Shown here: piece after piece, positions 35,171 through 43,141 of the stretch
How the letters are laid out: each line of letters starts with the position of its first letter
How positions within the stretch are numbered: the first letter of the stretch is position 1
DNA from: an uncultured Eubacterium sp.
GTDB taxonomy: Bacteria > Bacillota > Clostridia > Lachnospirales > Lachnospiraceae
Assembly: GCA_910584645.1 (NCBI GenBank)
Contig: CAJUAU010000018.1
Location: forward strand, 1 to 58,715
Length of the DNA stretch: 58,715 nucleotides
Direction of reading: 5' to 3'
Translations under genes and position numbers: made by a program
Notes under the pieces: model-generated
Database searches by the model: none
Seen by the model: only the letters and a program-made list of their open reading frames with translations
Told to the model about the DNA's origin: nothing

Positions 35171-36952
35171 CTAATTTTGCTCTGGCCAGAATTCTTTCAT
35201 ATAACTCTCAAGTACTGGAAAGGGTGCCGGACCGGCAGACAGCACATAGTGGTGAAAAGATTTTTCCGAGAAACTATTTTCCAGCTGCTTTCTTGCTTTA
35301 TCTTTCAATTTTGCAAACTCCATATAGCCAATCGTGTATTTCAGGTAAGAACCAGGTTCGTCAATTATGTTTTTGTAAAGGGAATGAGCGGTATCTTCCG
35401 GATAAGTCCCATTCTGGTTTAAAAACTCCAGTATTTTCTCTTCGTCCCAGCCATAATAATGGATCCCAATATCGCAGATCCCATAGATGCAGAGGGAAAC
35501 GATCATATTATTTCTCAGGATCCCCACCTCATCTTTAGAGTACCCCAGATATTTGTAGGAATATAATTCGGCATAAGTCGCCCACCCCTCGGTATAGCCG
35601 CTGAAATTTAGGGCGTAGGAGAGAAGGGGATGGTTTTGCTGGCGGTGGAGGACATTCTGGTAAAGGTGTCCGGGGTATCCTTCGTGGGCGAGGGTGGTGG
35701 AGATATCCGAGCCGGCAAACCGGCTGCTGTTGTTGATGTATATGACATTTTCTGTAAATGCATCCAGGGGCGGTGTCAGATAAAAGGCAGGGCTCAGATA
35801 ATCTTCCAGCGATTTATCTACATAAGAAACCGTAAAGTTTACATCGGCAGCCTGGGGGAAGTCCTTGAGAATGGCGGTGGAAAGAGATCCCAGCTGTTCC
35901 TCAGGGGAGAGATTTGCGGAGGGTTTCGTACTCAGACCACTGAAAAGAGCGGGATCTTTCTTCGCATAGGACAGCAGGGTATTTCTGGATTTATGGAGTC
36001 TGTCATTCAAAATCTGATAATACTCCTCCACGCCAGTGGAGGAACCGGTTTCCTGGGCAAAGAGATGGCAGTAGTATTCTTTTCCCTTAGGATAGGAAGA
36101 AAGGGCGCCATCTGATCCAGCCATGGCAGAGATGATATTCAGCCCATGGATCAGCTGTTCATAGGCAGGGGTGATACAGGAACGCACCAGTTCCTTGTTT
36201 TTACTGCGATATTTTTTCCGTGTACTGCTGTCAAGAAATGAACAGTTTTTGATCCGGGAGCGGAAGGAGGTGAGCAGGATCCTGCTTCCGTTGTTCTGGG
36301 TGAAGGAAAGACACTGCCCCGCGATGGTTTCCAGCGTGTCCCGGCTGGGAAGCATATGTTCTTTTGCCTGGATCTCCAGGAAAGAGAGTACGGAGTCAAA
36401 ATATCCGGGGATGGATTCGAGCAGGGAAAAATAGTTTTGGATATCTTCCACAGAGTCAAAATTGTACTCTGCCAAAAGAACCGGGAGCTGTGCCTGCAGT
36501 CCAGTGACTGGGGAAAGCGGACGGGAAAACAGGATGAAATCAGCGCCTTTTTTGTCCATTTCCAGCGTATAGGCAAGAGAATCGTAGAGAAGCTGTTGTG
36601 GCAGTGAGAGTTCCGACTTATCAAATTTTTTCAGGGTATACAGAAGGTTTTCTGTCTCAGGCGCTGCGTTTTTCAGAGAATCGGGGGAAATGGGAGTAAA
36701 TCCGCCGCAGGTCGGGCTGATACCGTATTTGTCCGGCTTTGAAAGAGTGTAATTCAGTGATAGGGCGTCAGAGGATACGCTTTCCCGGAAAAGCTGGTCT
36801 GTGAATTCGGTAAATTCTTTACTTTCGGCAGACTGCGAAGCCGCGCCTTCCGGAGAAGTTCCGCTGCCTGCAGAACATGCTGTCAGCAGAAGGCTGACGG
36901 CCAGGAGAAAAGATAAGAAAAATTTTTGAAGACTGTGTCGGATCGTTTTCAT
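35171..36952 (-). CDS. DUF885-family lipoprotein, putative metallopeptidase
   Basis: 593 aa. Lipobox LLLTAC with C26, then an acidic Ser-rich stretch. The DUF885 core is alpha-helical, with the signature LAHEGYPGHLYQN (about 451-463); the HExxxxH pair suggests a zinc site. The start at 36952 is chosen because GGGGTG precedes it and the lipobox then falls correctly; the open frame runs further upstream but carries no ribosome-binding site. It is divergent from the two lipoprotein genes at 37103 and 38551, suggesting a surface-lipoprotein cluster. The substrate is unknown. Confidence 0.88.
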   Translation of the reverse strand: MKTIRHSLQKFFLSFLLAVSLLLTACSAGSGTSPEGAASQSAESKEFTEFTDQLFRESVSSDALSLNYTLSKPDKYGISPTCGGFTPISPDSLKNAAPETENLLYTLKKFDKSELSLPQQLLYDSLAYTLEMDKKGADFILFSRPLSPVTGLQAQLPVLLAEYNFDSVEDIQNYFSLLESIPGYFDSVLSFLEIQAKEHMLPSRDTLETIAGQCLSFTQNNGSRILLTSFRSRIKNCSFLDSSTRKKYRSKNKELVRSCITPAYEQLIHGLNIISAMAGSDGALSSYPKGKEYYCHLFAQETGSSTGVEEYYQILNDRLHKSRNTLLSYAKKDPALFSGLSTKPSANLSPEEQLGSLSTAILKDFPQAADVNFTVSYVDKSLEDYLSPAFYLTPPLDAFTENVIYINNSSRFAGSDISTTLAHEGYPGHLYQNVLHRQQNHPLLSYALNFSGYTEGWATYAELYSYKYLGYSKDEVGILRNNMIVSLCIYGICDIGIHYYGWDEEKILEFLNQNGTYPEDTAHSLYKNIIDEPGSYLKYTIGYMEFAKLKDKARKQLENSFSEKSFHHYVLSAGPAPFPVLESYMKEFWPEQN

Positions 36953-37102
36953 AAGAGTCACCCCAAGGGCAGAGCAATTGATACTATTATATGGGTGGGA
37001 ATGATAATTTATACGGAGAGTTACTGTGTGATAGCCCAGGAAGGGCAGGAACCAGAACAGGGACCAGGGCTGTGCTGTGGATCCAGAGAAAAGAGGGATA
37101 GG

Positions 37103-38554
37103 ATGAAAAAGATATTTGTATACATAATTATGTCCAGCCTTATAGTGGGGCTGCTGTCCGGCTGCGGAGGGGAATACGGGACGGCATCGAAAGGCACATC
37201 CGGGAGCGCTGTGTCCGGAGCGGTGGTATCCGGCCAGGCGGTGGAGGCCAGGCAGATGGTTTCCCATCAATATGCGACGGATACGAATTTGTACAGGACT
37301 GAAGGGGAGGAAACCGCGGATGATTATTTTATTCTTTTGATCCAGAGCCGACTGGACCGTTCTCACGAAAAGAAGATAAAGATTAAGAATTTTGAGAGCA
37401 TCATCGGAATAAAAGATGCTTATCTGTATTACCATGTCGAGGATTATTCGGAAAAGGGGGAGTATTATTCAGGGTGCATCTGCCGTGTTCCCATTAAAAA
37501 AGATGCAGGCGGGTATGATGTGATCGATACAGAACATGCCGAGATACTTATGGAGCTGGACTGGATCGCAGATAGTATTTGTATGGTTTCCCACTATATT
37601 TATGCCAATCCGCAGAAAAGTGGAAAGATCGTGAAATATGATATTCAGTCCAGAAAAGAGGTGCCCGTGGAGGAGCTTGAAATAAGTTCCGACAATCCTG
37701 GAATAGTTTTTATGGACTGTGGCAGCCAGGCCGCCGCTCTCTGTACTAAAATGGGCCTGTTTGTTCAGAATGTAGAAGAAACAGGGTGGAAACTGGTGAG
37801 CGATAATAAAGATCTGGCATGGTCATGGATGGCATGGGATGATAATGCCCTTTTTTATACGACAGAGGATGCAGAGCAGAAATATGAGGAAAATGTCTGG
37901 AAAATTGACCTGGGAACCAGACGTGAAGAAAGATTTGCGTCAAAGGAGCAGCTCTGGAGGGCGGCGGCAGCGGCGCTGGACATAGAAGAGAGCAGAGTGG
38001 AACTCTGTGCAGTGACCCGGCTGTTTTGTGATAGAGGACGTTGTTATGTCCAGGTTCAGGTCAACTGGCTGGAAGATGAGATCTATCACATGGAGTATCT
38101 GGTGTTCAGCCAGGGACAAGAAGAGACAGGGCTCTGCTTTGAGAAAGCATTGACAGAGTGCATGAGGACCTATGGAACCACTAGAGAAGGAAAGTGGATG
38201 AATTATTATAGGCAGAATAAGGTAATCATGGAAAAATGGGTTGAAAAGGAGCATGTCCTTCTCAGGGATGCCAAATGCTACTGCATAAAAAACGGAAAAG
38301 CTTTTTTATGCCTTTATGATTATAAAAAGGACAGAGAACGGGTGGGGTATTATGAACTGGAGAGCGGGCAATTCCACTGGCTCTCAAAAAAAGATGCGGA
38401 ATATTACGAGCCGTGTTATGATGAGCCGCAGGGTGACGAAGGTCCTTTTTTGGATGATTATTATGAGGCAGGACATCGTTTCACAGGCATTGACTGGAGC
38501 CCAAATGTAGATGCTCCGCTGGAGGGACCGGAAGGAGGTTTTGAAGAGGGATGA
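37103..38554 (+). CDS. lipoprotein, paralogue 1, probable beta-propeller
   Basis: 483 aa. Lipobox GLLSGC (C21) and then a Ser/Gly/Val-rich stalk. The rest is rich in Tyr/Trp/Asp-containing short strands (e.g. DAYLYYHV, NALFYTTED), consistent with a propeller-like fold. The first 40 residues closely match those of the next gene, which overlaps it by 4 nt (ATGA at 38551), so the two are tandem paralogues made in coupled translation. The ATG at 37103 has GAGGG just upstream. Function unknown; it may be a surface binding or sensor protein. Confidence 0.75.
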   Translation: MKKIFVYIIMSSLIVGLLSGCGGEYGTASKGTSGSAVSGAVVSGQAVEARQMVSHQYATDTNLYRTEGEETADDYFILLIQSRLDRSHEKKIKIKNFESIIGIKDAYLYYHVEDYSEKGEYYSGCICRVPIKKDAGGYDVIDTEHAEILMELDWIADSICMVSHYIYANPQKSGKIVKYDIQSRKEVPVEELEISSDNPGIVFMDCGSQAAALCTKMGLFVQNVEETGWKLVSDNKDLAWSWMAWDDNALFYTTEDAEQKYEENVWKIDLGTRREERFASKEQLWRAAAAALDIEESRVELCAVTRLFCDRGRCYVQVQVNWLEDEIYHMEYLVFSQGQEETGLCFEKALTECMRTYGTTREGKWMNYYRQNKVIMEKWVEKEHVLLRDAKCYCIKNGKAFLCLYDYKKDRERVGYYELESGQFHWLSKKDAEYYEPCYDEPQGDEGPFLDDYYEAGHRFTGIDWSPNVDAPLEGPEGGFEEG

Positions 38555-39762
38555 AAAAAATACTTACTTATATGATTACATTCAGTTTTTTAGCGGGGCT
38601 GCTGTCCGGCTGCGGAGGGGAATATACAGGAAAGTCCGGTGGAGAGGGAATTGCATCGGGAACCGCTGTGTCCGAGGCGGCGGTAGTATCAGGCTCTGGG
38701 ATAAAAGAAAAGGCGAAAGCTGGTCTGCCGATGAAGTATACCTTTGCCAATGACAGAAATCTGTATATTTGTAATGTAGGAAATGTGGAACAACTAAGCC
38801 TGGAGGGAGAATTGATCCGGGAGTGGGATCTGTATGAAGCAAATCAATTATTTTATGTGGATAATGAATATTTATATTATGTCGGAAGCGGTGGGGAGGC
38901 GGATGAAGAAACGGATGTAGATTTCCTTTATAGCGTTCCTCTTCGTGAAGGGGAGGACGGGAATGATATCCTTTTATTAGAGAAGAAAAAAGAAGTAACA
39001 GATATTTCATATGTAGAAATGGAATCAAACCGGTATGCAGATTCCAGATATGTGATGTGGAAAGAAGAGATTGAGAATAAATTTATTAAATATGACAGGA
39101 AGATGAAAAAGAAACAGGAAAGGAAAATAGAGTGGGGACAATTTGCCGTTATATGTGGAAAGATCGTTGCCTGTTTTGATGGGAAATTATATGTTCAGGA
39201 ACTGGAGTCCGACCAGTGGCAGGAAATTGGCGAAGCTCGTGAACCTTTTACATGGAATGCTGAATGCTTCTTTTATAAGAACAAGGATGGTTACAGAATG
39301 TATGATGTAAAAAAGGGGGAGGATATTCTTCTAATATCAGAGGCATCGGAGGATATGTGGAGAAGAATGGAAAAGGACGAGGGTGTGGAAGGGAAGGAAA
39401 CGCGCTTTACCTTTGGGGGATATGATGATCTGTTTTGTGATAATGATAAATTATATCTGCAGATCCGTTACTCGGTGGGGGAAGATGGCGCACAAAAATG
39501 TGCATTGTATTCTGTAGATTATAAAAATGGCGGACGGGAGGTAAAGTATGAGGATCAGATCATAGATAAGCTGTTTGGCGACAATTATAGCGGATACTGC
39601 CTGGATGTTATTAATGATAAGCTGTTTGTGGAAAGGGAATGGGAACAGGATTATAGATATTATGACCTGTTGGCAAAGAAGATACATACCTTTAAAGAGC
39701 TGGAAGATCCTGCATATTATGAGATGCAAAGTGATGTAAGGATTGCAGAAAGACTATGGTAA
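38551..39762 (+). CDS. lipoprotein, paralogue 2
   Basis: 403 aa, the same signal peptide (GLLSGCGGEY, lipid C21) and stalk as its upstream neighbour, then a diverged body of similar Tyr/Asp-rich strands. The start codon overlaps the stop of paralogue 1 (ATGA). Downstream, about 120 nt separate it from the ATPase-nuclease gene, with a fragment of the repeated element (39768-39800) and a promoter. Confidence 0.75.
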   Translation: MKKILTYMITFSFLAGLLSGCGGEYTGKSGGEGIASGTAVSEAAVVSGSGIKEKAKAGLPMKYTFANDRNLYICNVGNVEQLSLEGELIREWDLYEANQLFYVDNEYLYYVGSGGEADEETDVDFLYSVPLREGEDGNDILLLEKKKEVTDISYVEMESNRYADSRYVMWKEEIENKFIKYDRKMKKKQERKIEWGQFAVICGKIVACFDGKLYVQELESDQWQEIGEAREPFTWNAECFFYKNKDGYRMYDVKKGEDILLISEASEDMWRRMEKDEGVEGKETRFTFGGYDDLFCDNDKLYLQIRYSVGEDGAQKCALYSVDYKNGGREVKYEDQIIDKLFGDNYSGYCLDVINDKLFVEREWEQDYRYYDLLAKKIHTFKELEDPAYYEMQSDVRIAERLW

Positions 39763-39806
39763 CGCCGCGGCGAGTTTGGTTCCGGCGGGCAGGCCGCAAA
39801 TTTTCT

Positions 39807-39834
39807 TTGCATTTTTATAAAGATATGATAAGAT
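39807..39834 (+). promoter_or_regulatory. promoter of the ATPase-nuclease gene
   Basis: TTGCAT (39807-39812), 16 bp, then TAAGAT (39829-39834). It lies about 50 nt before the TTG start at 39882. Confidence 0.55.
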
Positions 39835-39881
39835 AACCTGTAAATAATATCATTTTTGTGGAAGAGGGAAGGTGATTTTTT

Positions 39882-41567
39882 TTGCAAAAGCCACTACCGA
39901 TTGGTTTTGAGGATTTTAAGCGGATTATTGATGGAAATATGTACTATGTAGATAAAACATTAATGATAAAGAAATTAATAGATAATAAGGGAAGTGTTAA
40001 CTTATTTATGCGGCCAAGGCGTTTTGGAAAAACATTGAATCTTAGTATGATAAGAAGATTTTTTGAAGAAGAACTGAATGAAAATGGGGAAAAGATTCAA
40101 AATGCTTTTTTGTTTGATAGATTAGAAATCGCGGCGTGTGGCAGGGAGTACATGGATCAGCAGGGAAAATATCCGGTGATCAATTTGTCATTGAAAGCAG
40201 CCAAGCAGCCTACATTTGAGCTGGCAGCTGCAAGTCTTGTGGATGAGATTGCCAAAGAATATAAACGTCACGCATATATTCTATCCTGCGATAGGATTTC
40301 TGAAAATGATAAGATACGGTTTACAGCAGTAATGAACCAGAAGGCGCAGGATGTAGAATATGCGAAAGCACTGGATTTTTTATCCTCCTGCCTTACAAGA
40401 TATCACGGAGTGCGGACGATCATATTGCTGGATGAATACGATGTTCCATTAGAGAATGCTTACTTTGAGGGATTTTATGAAAAAATGACAGGTTTTATCC
40501 GTTCCTTATTTGAATCTGCATTAAAAACGAATCCTAATCTGGAGTTTTCTGTCATAACAGGCTGTCTTAGGATCAGCCGTGAGAGTATTTTTACCAGATT
40601 AAGTAATCTGGAGATATATTCTATTTTAAATCCGTGGTATGCAGATAGTTTTGGTTTTACAGAAAAAGAGGTGAAAGACGTTCTTTCATTTTATGGTCTT
40701 GAAGACAAATTTGCTGAGATAAAAAACTGGTATGATGGTTATCGTTTTGGGGAAACAGATATTTATAATCCCTGGAGCATTTTAAATCATGTAAAAGTTT
40801 CTCTGGCAAACCGGACAGCAATCCCTCAGCCATATTGGTCGAATACTTCTTCTAATAGTATTATTAAAGAGCTTGTAGAAAATGCGGATTCAGGGGTGCG
40901 TCAGGAAATAGAAAAGCTGATTGCCGGGGAGAAGATTAAGAAACCAGTGTATGAAGATATCACCTATGATTCCATTTATGATTCACAGGATAACCTTTGG
41001 AACTTTCTTTATTTTACTGGATACCTGAAGGCTGGTGATGGAGGTCTGGAGAATGATACAAATTATATGAAACTTATGATCCCGAATGCAGAGGTCCGCG
41101 CGATTTATAAGAGAACGGTTCTTGCATGGTTTGATAAAAAAGTTAAGAATCTGGAGTGTTCGGAATTGTTATCTGCTTTGGAGAAGGGGGATAGTGAGAG
41201 GATTGAGGAATTTATTTCCAAACAACTTTTAGATACGATCAGTTTTTATGACTATGCAGAGAATTATTATCACGGTTTTCTGGCAGGTATCTTGAAAGGA
41301 GCCGGAAAATACATTGTTATGTCGAATCGTGAAAGTGGGACCAGACGACCGGATATCCTATTAAAAACACCATCTGTCCGCGGCGAAGCCATTATACTGG
41401 AATTAAAAGTATCGGACAGTTTTCAGGGAATGGAAAAGAAGTGTCATGAAGCATTAAAACAGATCGGGGAGATGGATTATGAGGCAGAACTTCGCGCCGA
41501 AGGGTATAACAATATAAAAAAGTATGGTGTGAGCTTTTATCAGAAAGAATGTATGGTGAGAAAATAG
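39882..41567 (+). CDS. AAA-ATPase-like / PD-(D/E)XK nuclease-fold fusion protein (DUF1703 type)
   Basis: 561 aa. An N-terminal P-loop domain has Walker A RPRRFGKT (44-51) and Walker B IILLDEYD (about 180-187). A C-terminal PD-(D/E)XK domain has RRPDILLK (D at about 490) and the E-L-K triad in IILELKV (E at about 506). This AAA-ATPase_like plus PDDEXK_9 family is strongly expanded in gut Firmicutes and Bacteroidetes; its role is not established. It starts with TTG (GGTG 8 nt upstream). A 35-bp duplicated repeat begins at the stop codon. Confidence 0.85.
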   Translation: MQKPLPIGFEDFKRIIDGNMYYVDKTLMIKKLIDNKGSVNLFMRPRRFGKTLNLSMIRRFFEEELNENGEKIQNAFLFDRLEIAACGREYMDQQGKYPVINLSLKAAKQPTFELAAASLVDEIAKEYKRHAYILSCDRISENDKIRFTAVMNQKAQDVEYAKALDFLSSCLTRYHGVRTIILLDEYDVPLENAYFEGFYEKMTGFIRSLFESALKTNPNLEFSVITGCLRISRESIFTRLSNLEIYSILNPWYADSFGFTEKEVKDVLSFYGLEDKFAEIKNWYDGYRFGETDIYNPWSILNHVKVSLANRTAIPQPYWSNTSSNSIIKELVENADSGVRQEIEKLIAGEKIKKPVYEDITYDSIYDSQDNLWNFLYFTGYLKAGDGGLENDTNYMKLMIPNAEVRAIYKRTVLAWFDKKVKNLECSELLSALEKGDSERIEEFISKQLLDTISFYDYAENYYHGFLAGILKGAGKYIVMSNRESGTRRPDILLKTPSVRGEAIILELKVSDSFQGMEKKCHEALKQIGEMDYEAELRAEGYNNIKKYGVSFYQKECMVRK

Positions 41568-41600
41568 AAAAAACCACAGCAGAAAACACGGGAGTATGTC
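41566..41600 (+). repeat. repeat B, copy 1 (left arm only)
   Basis: 35 bp identical to 42846-42880. Here the matching right arm is missing, but a homologous inner hairpin (about 41613-41638) is present, with loop CAAATAAATTTG against CAAATGAATTTG in copy 2. Confidence 0.8.
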
Positions 41601-41645
41601 CCCTGGAGGAACAGGCGCCAAGCAAATAAATTTGCATGGCGAGTA

Positions 41646-41703
41646 CAAGCTCGATTCCGGCGGACAGGCCGCCTGCATCTCGCTTGGGTTGAGCGTTAAA
41701 TAG
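41646..41703 (+). repeat. repeat A, copy 1
   Basis: 58 bp identical to 42783-42840. It contains GGCGG/CCGCC and CAAGC/GCTTG pairings, so it can fold into a hairpin. A diverged partial copy (GGTTCCGGCGGGCAGGCCGC) lies at about 39779-39798. Order of A and B is reversed between the two copies. Confidence 0.85.
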
Positions 41704-41870
41704 TGTCTGTTAGTGTTTTTGCAGAAAGACGACATATATGTTTCAAAAGGCTATGAGCAGAACGATAAGGAAACTGTATAGAAGACAATGATCTAGGAGA
41801 GGAAGCAATTAATGAAATATTCCAATTTTAAATTTCCTATAGACATACAATAACTGGCAAGAATCAGCCC

Positions 41871-41899
41871 TTGTCAACCACACAGGTGCATATTATAAT
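41871..41899 (+). promoter_or_regulatory. near-consensus promoter for the Rpn-type gene
   Basis: TTGTCA (41871-41876), 17 bp, then TATAAT (41894-41899), about 30 nt before the start at 41929. The stretch 41704-41870 holds only tiny ORFs; one, MKYSNFKFPIDIQ at 41812, has a good ribosome-binding site and may be a gene remnant. Confidence 0.75.
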
Positions 41900-41928
41900 A
41901 AAGGTAGAGAAAAAGAAGGAGCGTCATA

Positions 41929-42717
41929 ATGGAGAAAGCTTTTGAAGAACTGCAAATAAAGGATGATTTCATGTTTAGTGTTGTCATGAGAAATCCGAAG
42001 TTTTGCAAACCTTTTCTGGAACGGATACTCGGTATCAAGATATCCCGCATTGAATATCCAAAGTCACAGGAGACGATAGACATTTCTGCAGATGCGAAAA
42101 GTGTACGTCTGGATATCTATGTGGAGGATGGGAAAGAAACTGTTTATAATATTGAAATGCAGACTACAGAGAATAGAAATCTTCCTAAGCGAACAAGATA
42201 TTATCAAGGAATGATAGATCTGAATATTTTGGAAAAGGGGGATAATTACAAAGATTTGAAACGCAGTTTTGTAATTTTTGTATGTACCTTTGATTTGTTT
42301 GGAGAAGGGCGGCACATTTATACCTTTGAAAATCGCTGTATCCAAGATCCAGAGTTAGGTCTTGGAGACGATACAACGAAGATTATTTTAAATACGAAGG
42401 GCACAATGGAAGATGTCACTCCGGAAATGAAAAAGCTGCTTGATTTTATTGATGGTAAAGAGCCAGAGGATGACTTTACCAGAGAATTAGATGAAGCAGT
42501 AAAGTCCGTCAGAAAGAATGAGAAATGGAGGTTGGATTATATGACATTGCAGATGAATTATCAGGAAAAATATGAGCAGGGTGTGGAACAGGAAAAAATA
42601 GATTCAGCAATGAGAATGATAGAAGATGGAGATTTGCCGTTGGAAAAAATTGCAATGTATTCCGGACTCACTCTGGAACAGGTGTTAGAATTGGAGAAGG
42701 AATTGCAACCAATATAA
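41929..42717 (+). CDS. Rpn-family PD-(D/E)XK nuclease / putative transposase
   Basis: 262 aa of the Rpn/PDDEXK_2 family. Active-site-like residues are D62 in RLDIY and E76 with Q78 in YNIEMQ, a D-(10-14)-E-x-Q form of the PD-(D/E)XK motif. The C-terminal third is helical with a repeated EQE and LPLEKIA pattern, ending in a helix-turn-helix-like segment (GLTLEQVLELEK). Rpn proteins are RecA-independent nucleases linked to recombination and phage defence in E. coli. It has its own promoter. Copies of repeat A/B flank it on both sides, which suggests recombination at the locus. Confidence 0.85.
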   Translation: MEKAFEELQIKDDFMFSVVMRNPKFCKPFLERILGIKISRIEYPKSQETIDISADAKSVRLDIYVEDGKETVYNIEMQTTENRNLPKRTRYYQGMIDLNILEKGDNYKDLKRSFVIFVCTFDLFGEGRHIYTFENRCIQDPELGLGDDTTKIILNTKGTMEDVTPEMKKLLDFIDGKEPEDDFTRELDEAVKSVRKNEKWRLDYMTLQMNYQEKYEQGVEQEKIDSAMRMIEDGDLPLEKIAMYSGLTLEQVLELEKELQPI

Positions 42718-42782
42718 TGCTCGTTGCCTGATTCCATCGGATTTCATTGCAGATTTTTGTATAATTGGTCAAAATGGCACGC

Positions 42783-42840
42783 CAAGCTCGATTCCGGCGG
42801 ACAGGCCGCCTGCATCTCGCTTGGGTTGAGCGTTAAATAG
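42783..42840 (+). repeat. repeat A, copy 2
   Basis: 58 bp identical to 41646-41703. It precedes repeat B copy 2, the opposite order to copy 1. Confidence 0.85.
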
Positions 42841-42845
42841 AAGAG

Positions 42846-42976
42846 AGAAAAAACCACAGCAGAAAACACGGGAGTATGTCTCCCACAGGACCAGGCATCG
42901 GTACAAATGAATTTGCCCGATGCCTGGTCCCGTGGGGGGAGTGCTTCGCACTCTTTCTGCTGTGGTTTTTTCTTTT
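42846..42976 (+). terminator. long hairpin with 20-bp arms (repeat B copy 2), terminator-like
   Basis: The perfect 20-bp inverted repeat (arms 42846-42865 and 42954-42973) encloses a second stem, GGACCAGGCATCGG with CCGATGCCTGGTCC. The right arm runs into a T-rich tail (GGTTTTTTCTTTT). The structure can insulate rpoB from upstream transcription and has the look of a MITE-like or repeated element. Confidence 0.7.
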
Positions 42977-43018
42977 CTGCTTAACTTTTCTAAATACAAA
43001 AAAAGTGCCAATTTTATA

Positions 43019-43047
43019 TTGACACCGCTCTACAACTGTGGTAAGAT
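43019..43047 (+). promoter_or_regulatory. strong sigma-A promoter for rpoB-rpoC
   Basis: TTGACA (43019-43024), 17 bp, then TAAGAT (43042-43047). It starts rpoB about 90 nt downstream, showing that rpoBC here is not read only from a rplJL operon. Confidence 0.8.
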
Positions 43048-43141
43048 GGAATATACAGTATTGTGGTAAATTAGGAGTATTAGCCCTATGTAAATTCATT
43101 ATAGCACAGTTCTGTAAAAAAAACAAGGAGTGAAATCATCA

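Noticed and set aside
41812..41853. Tiny ORF MKYSNFKFPIDIQ with a good ribosome-binding site
   Set aside because: Only 13 codons; it resembles the start of a DUF1703-type protein but nothing follows, so it is mentioned only as a possible remnant.
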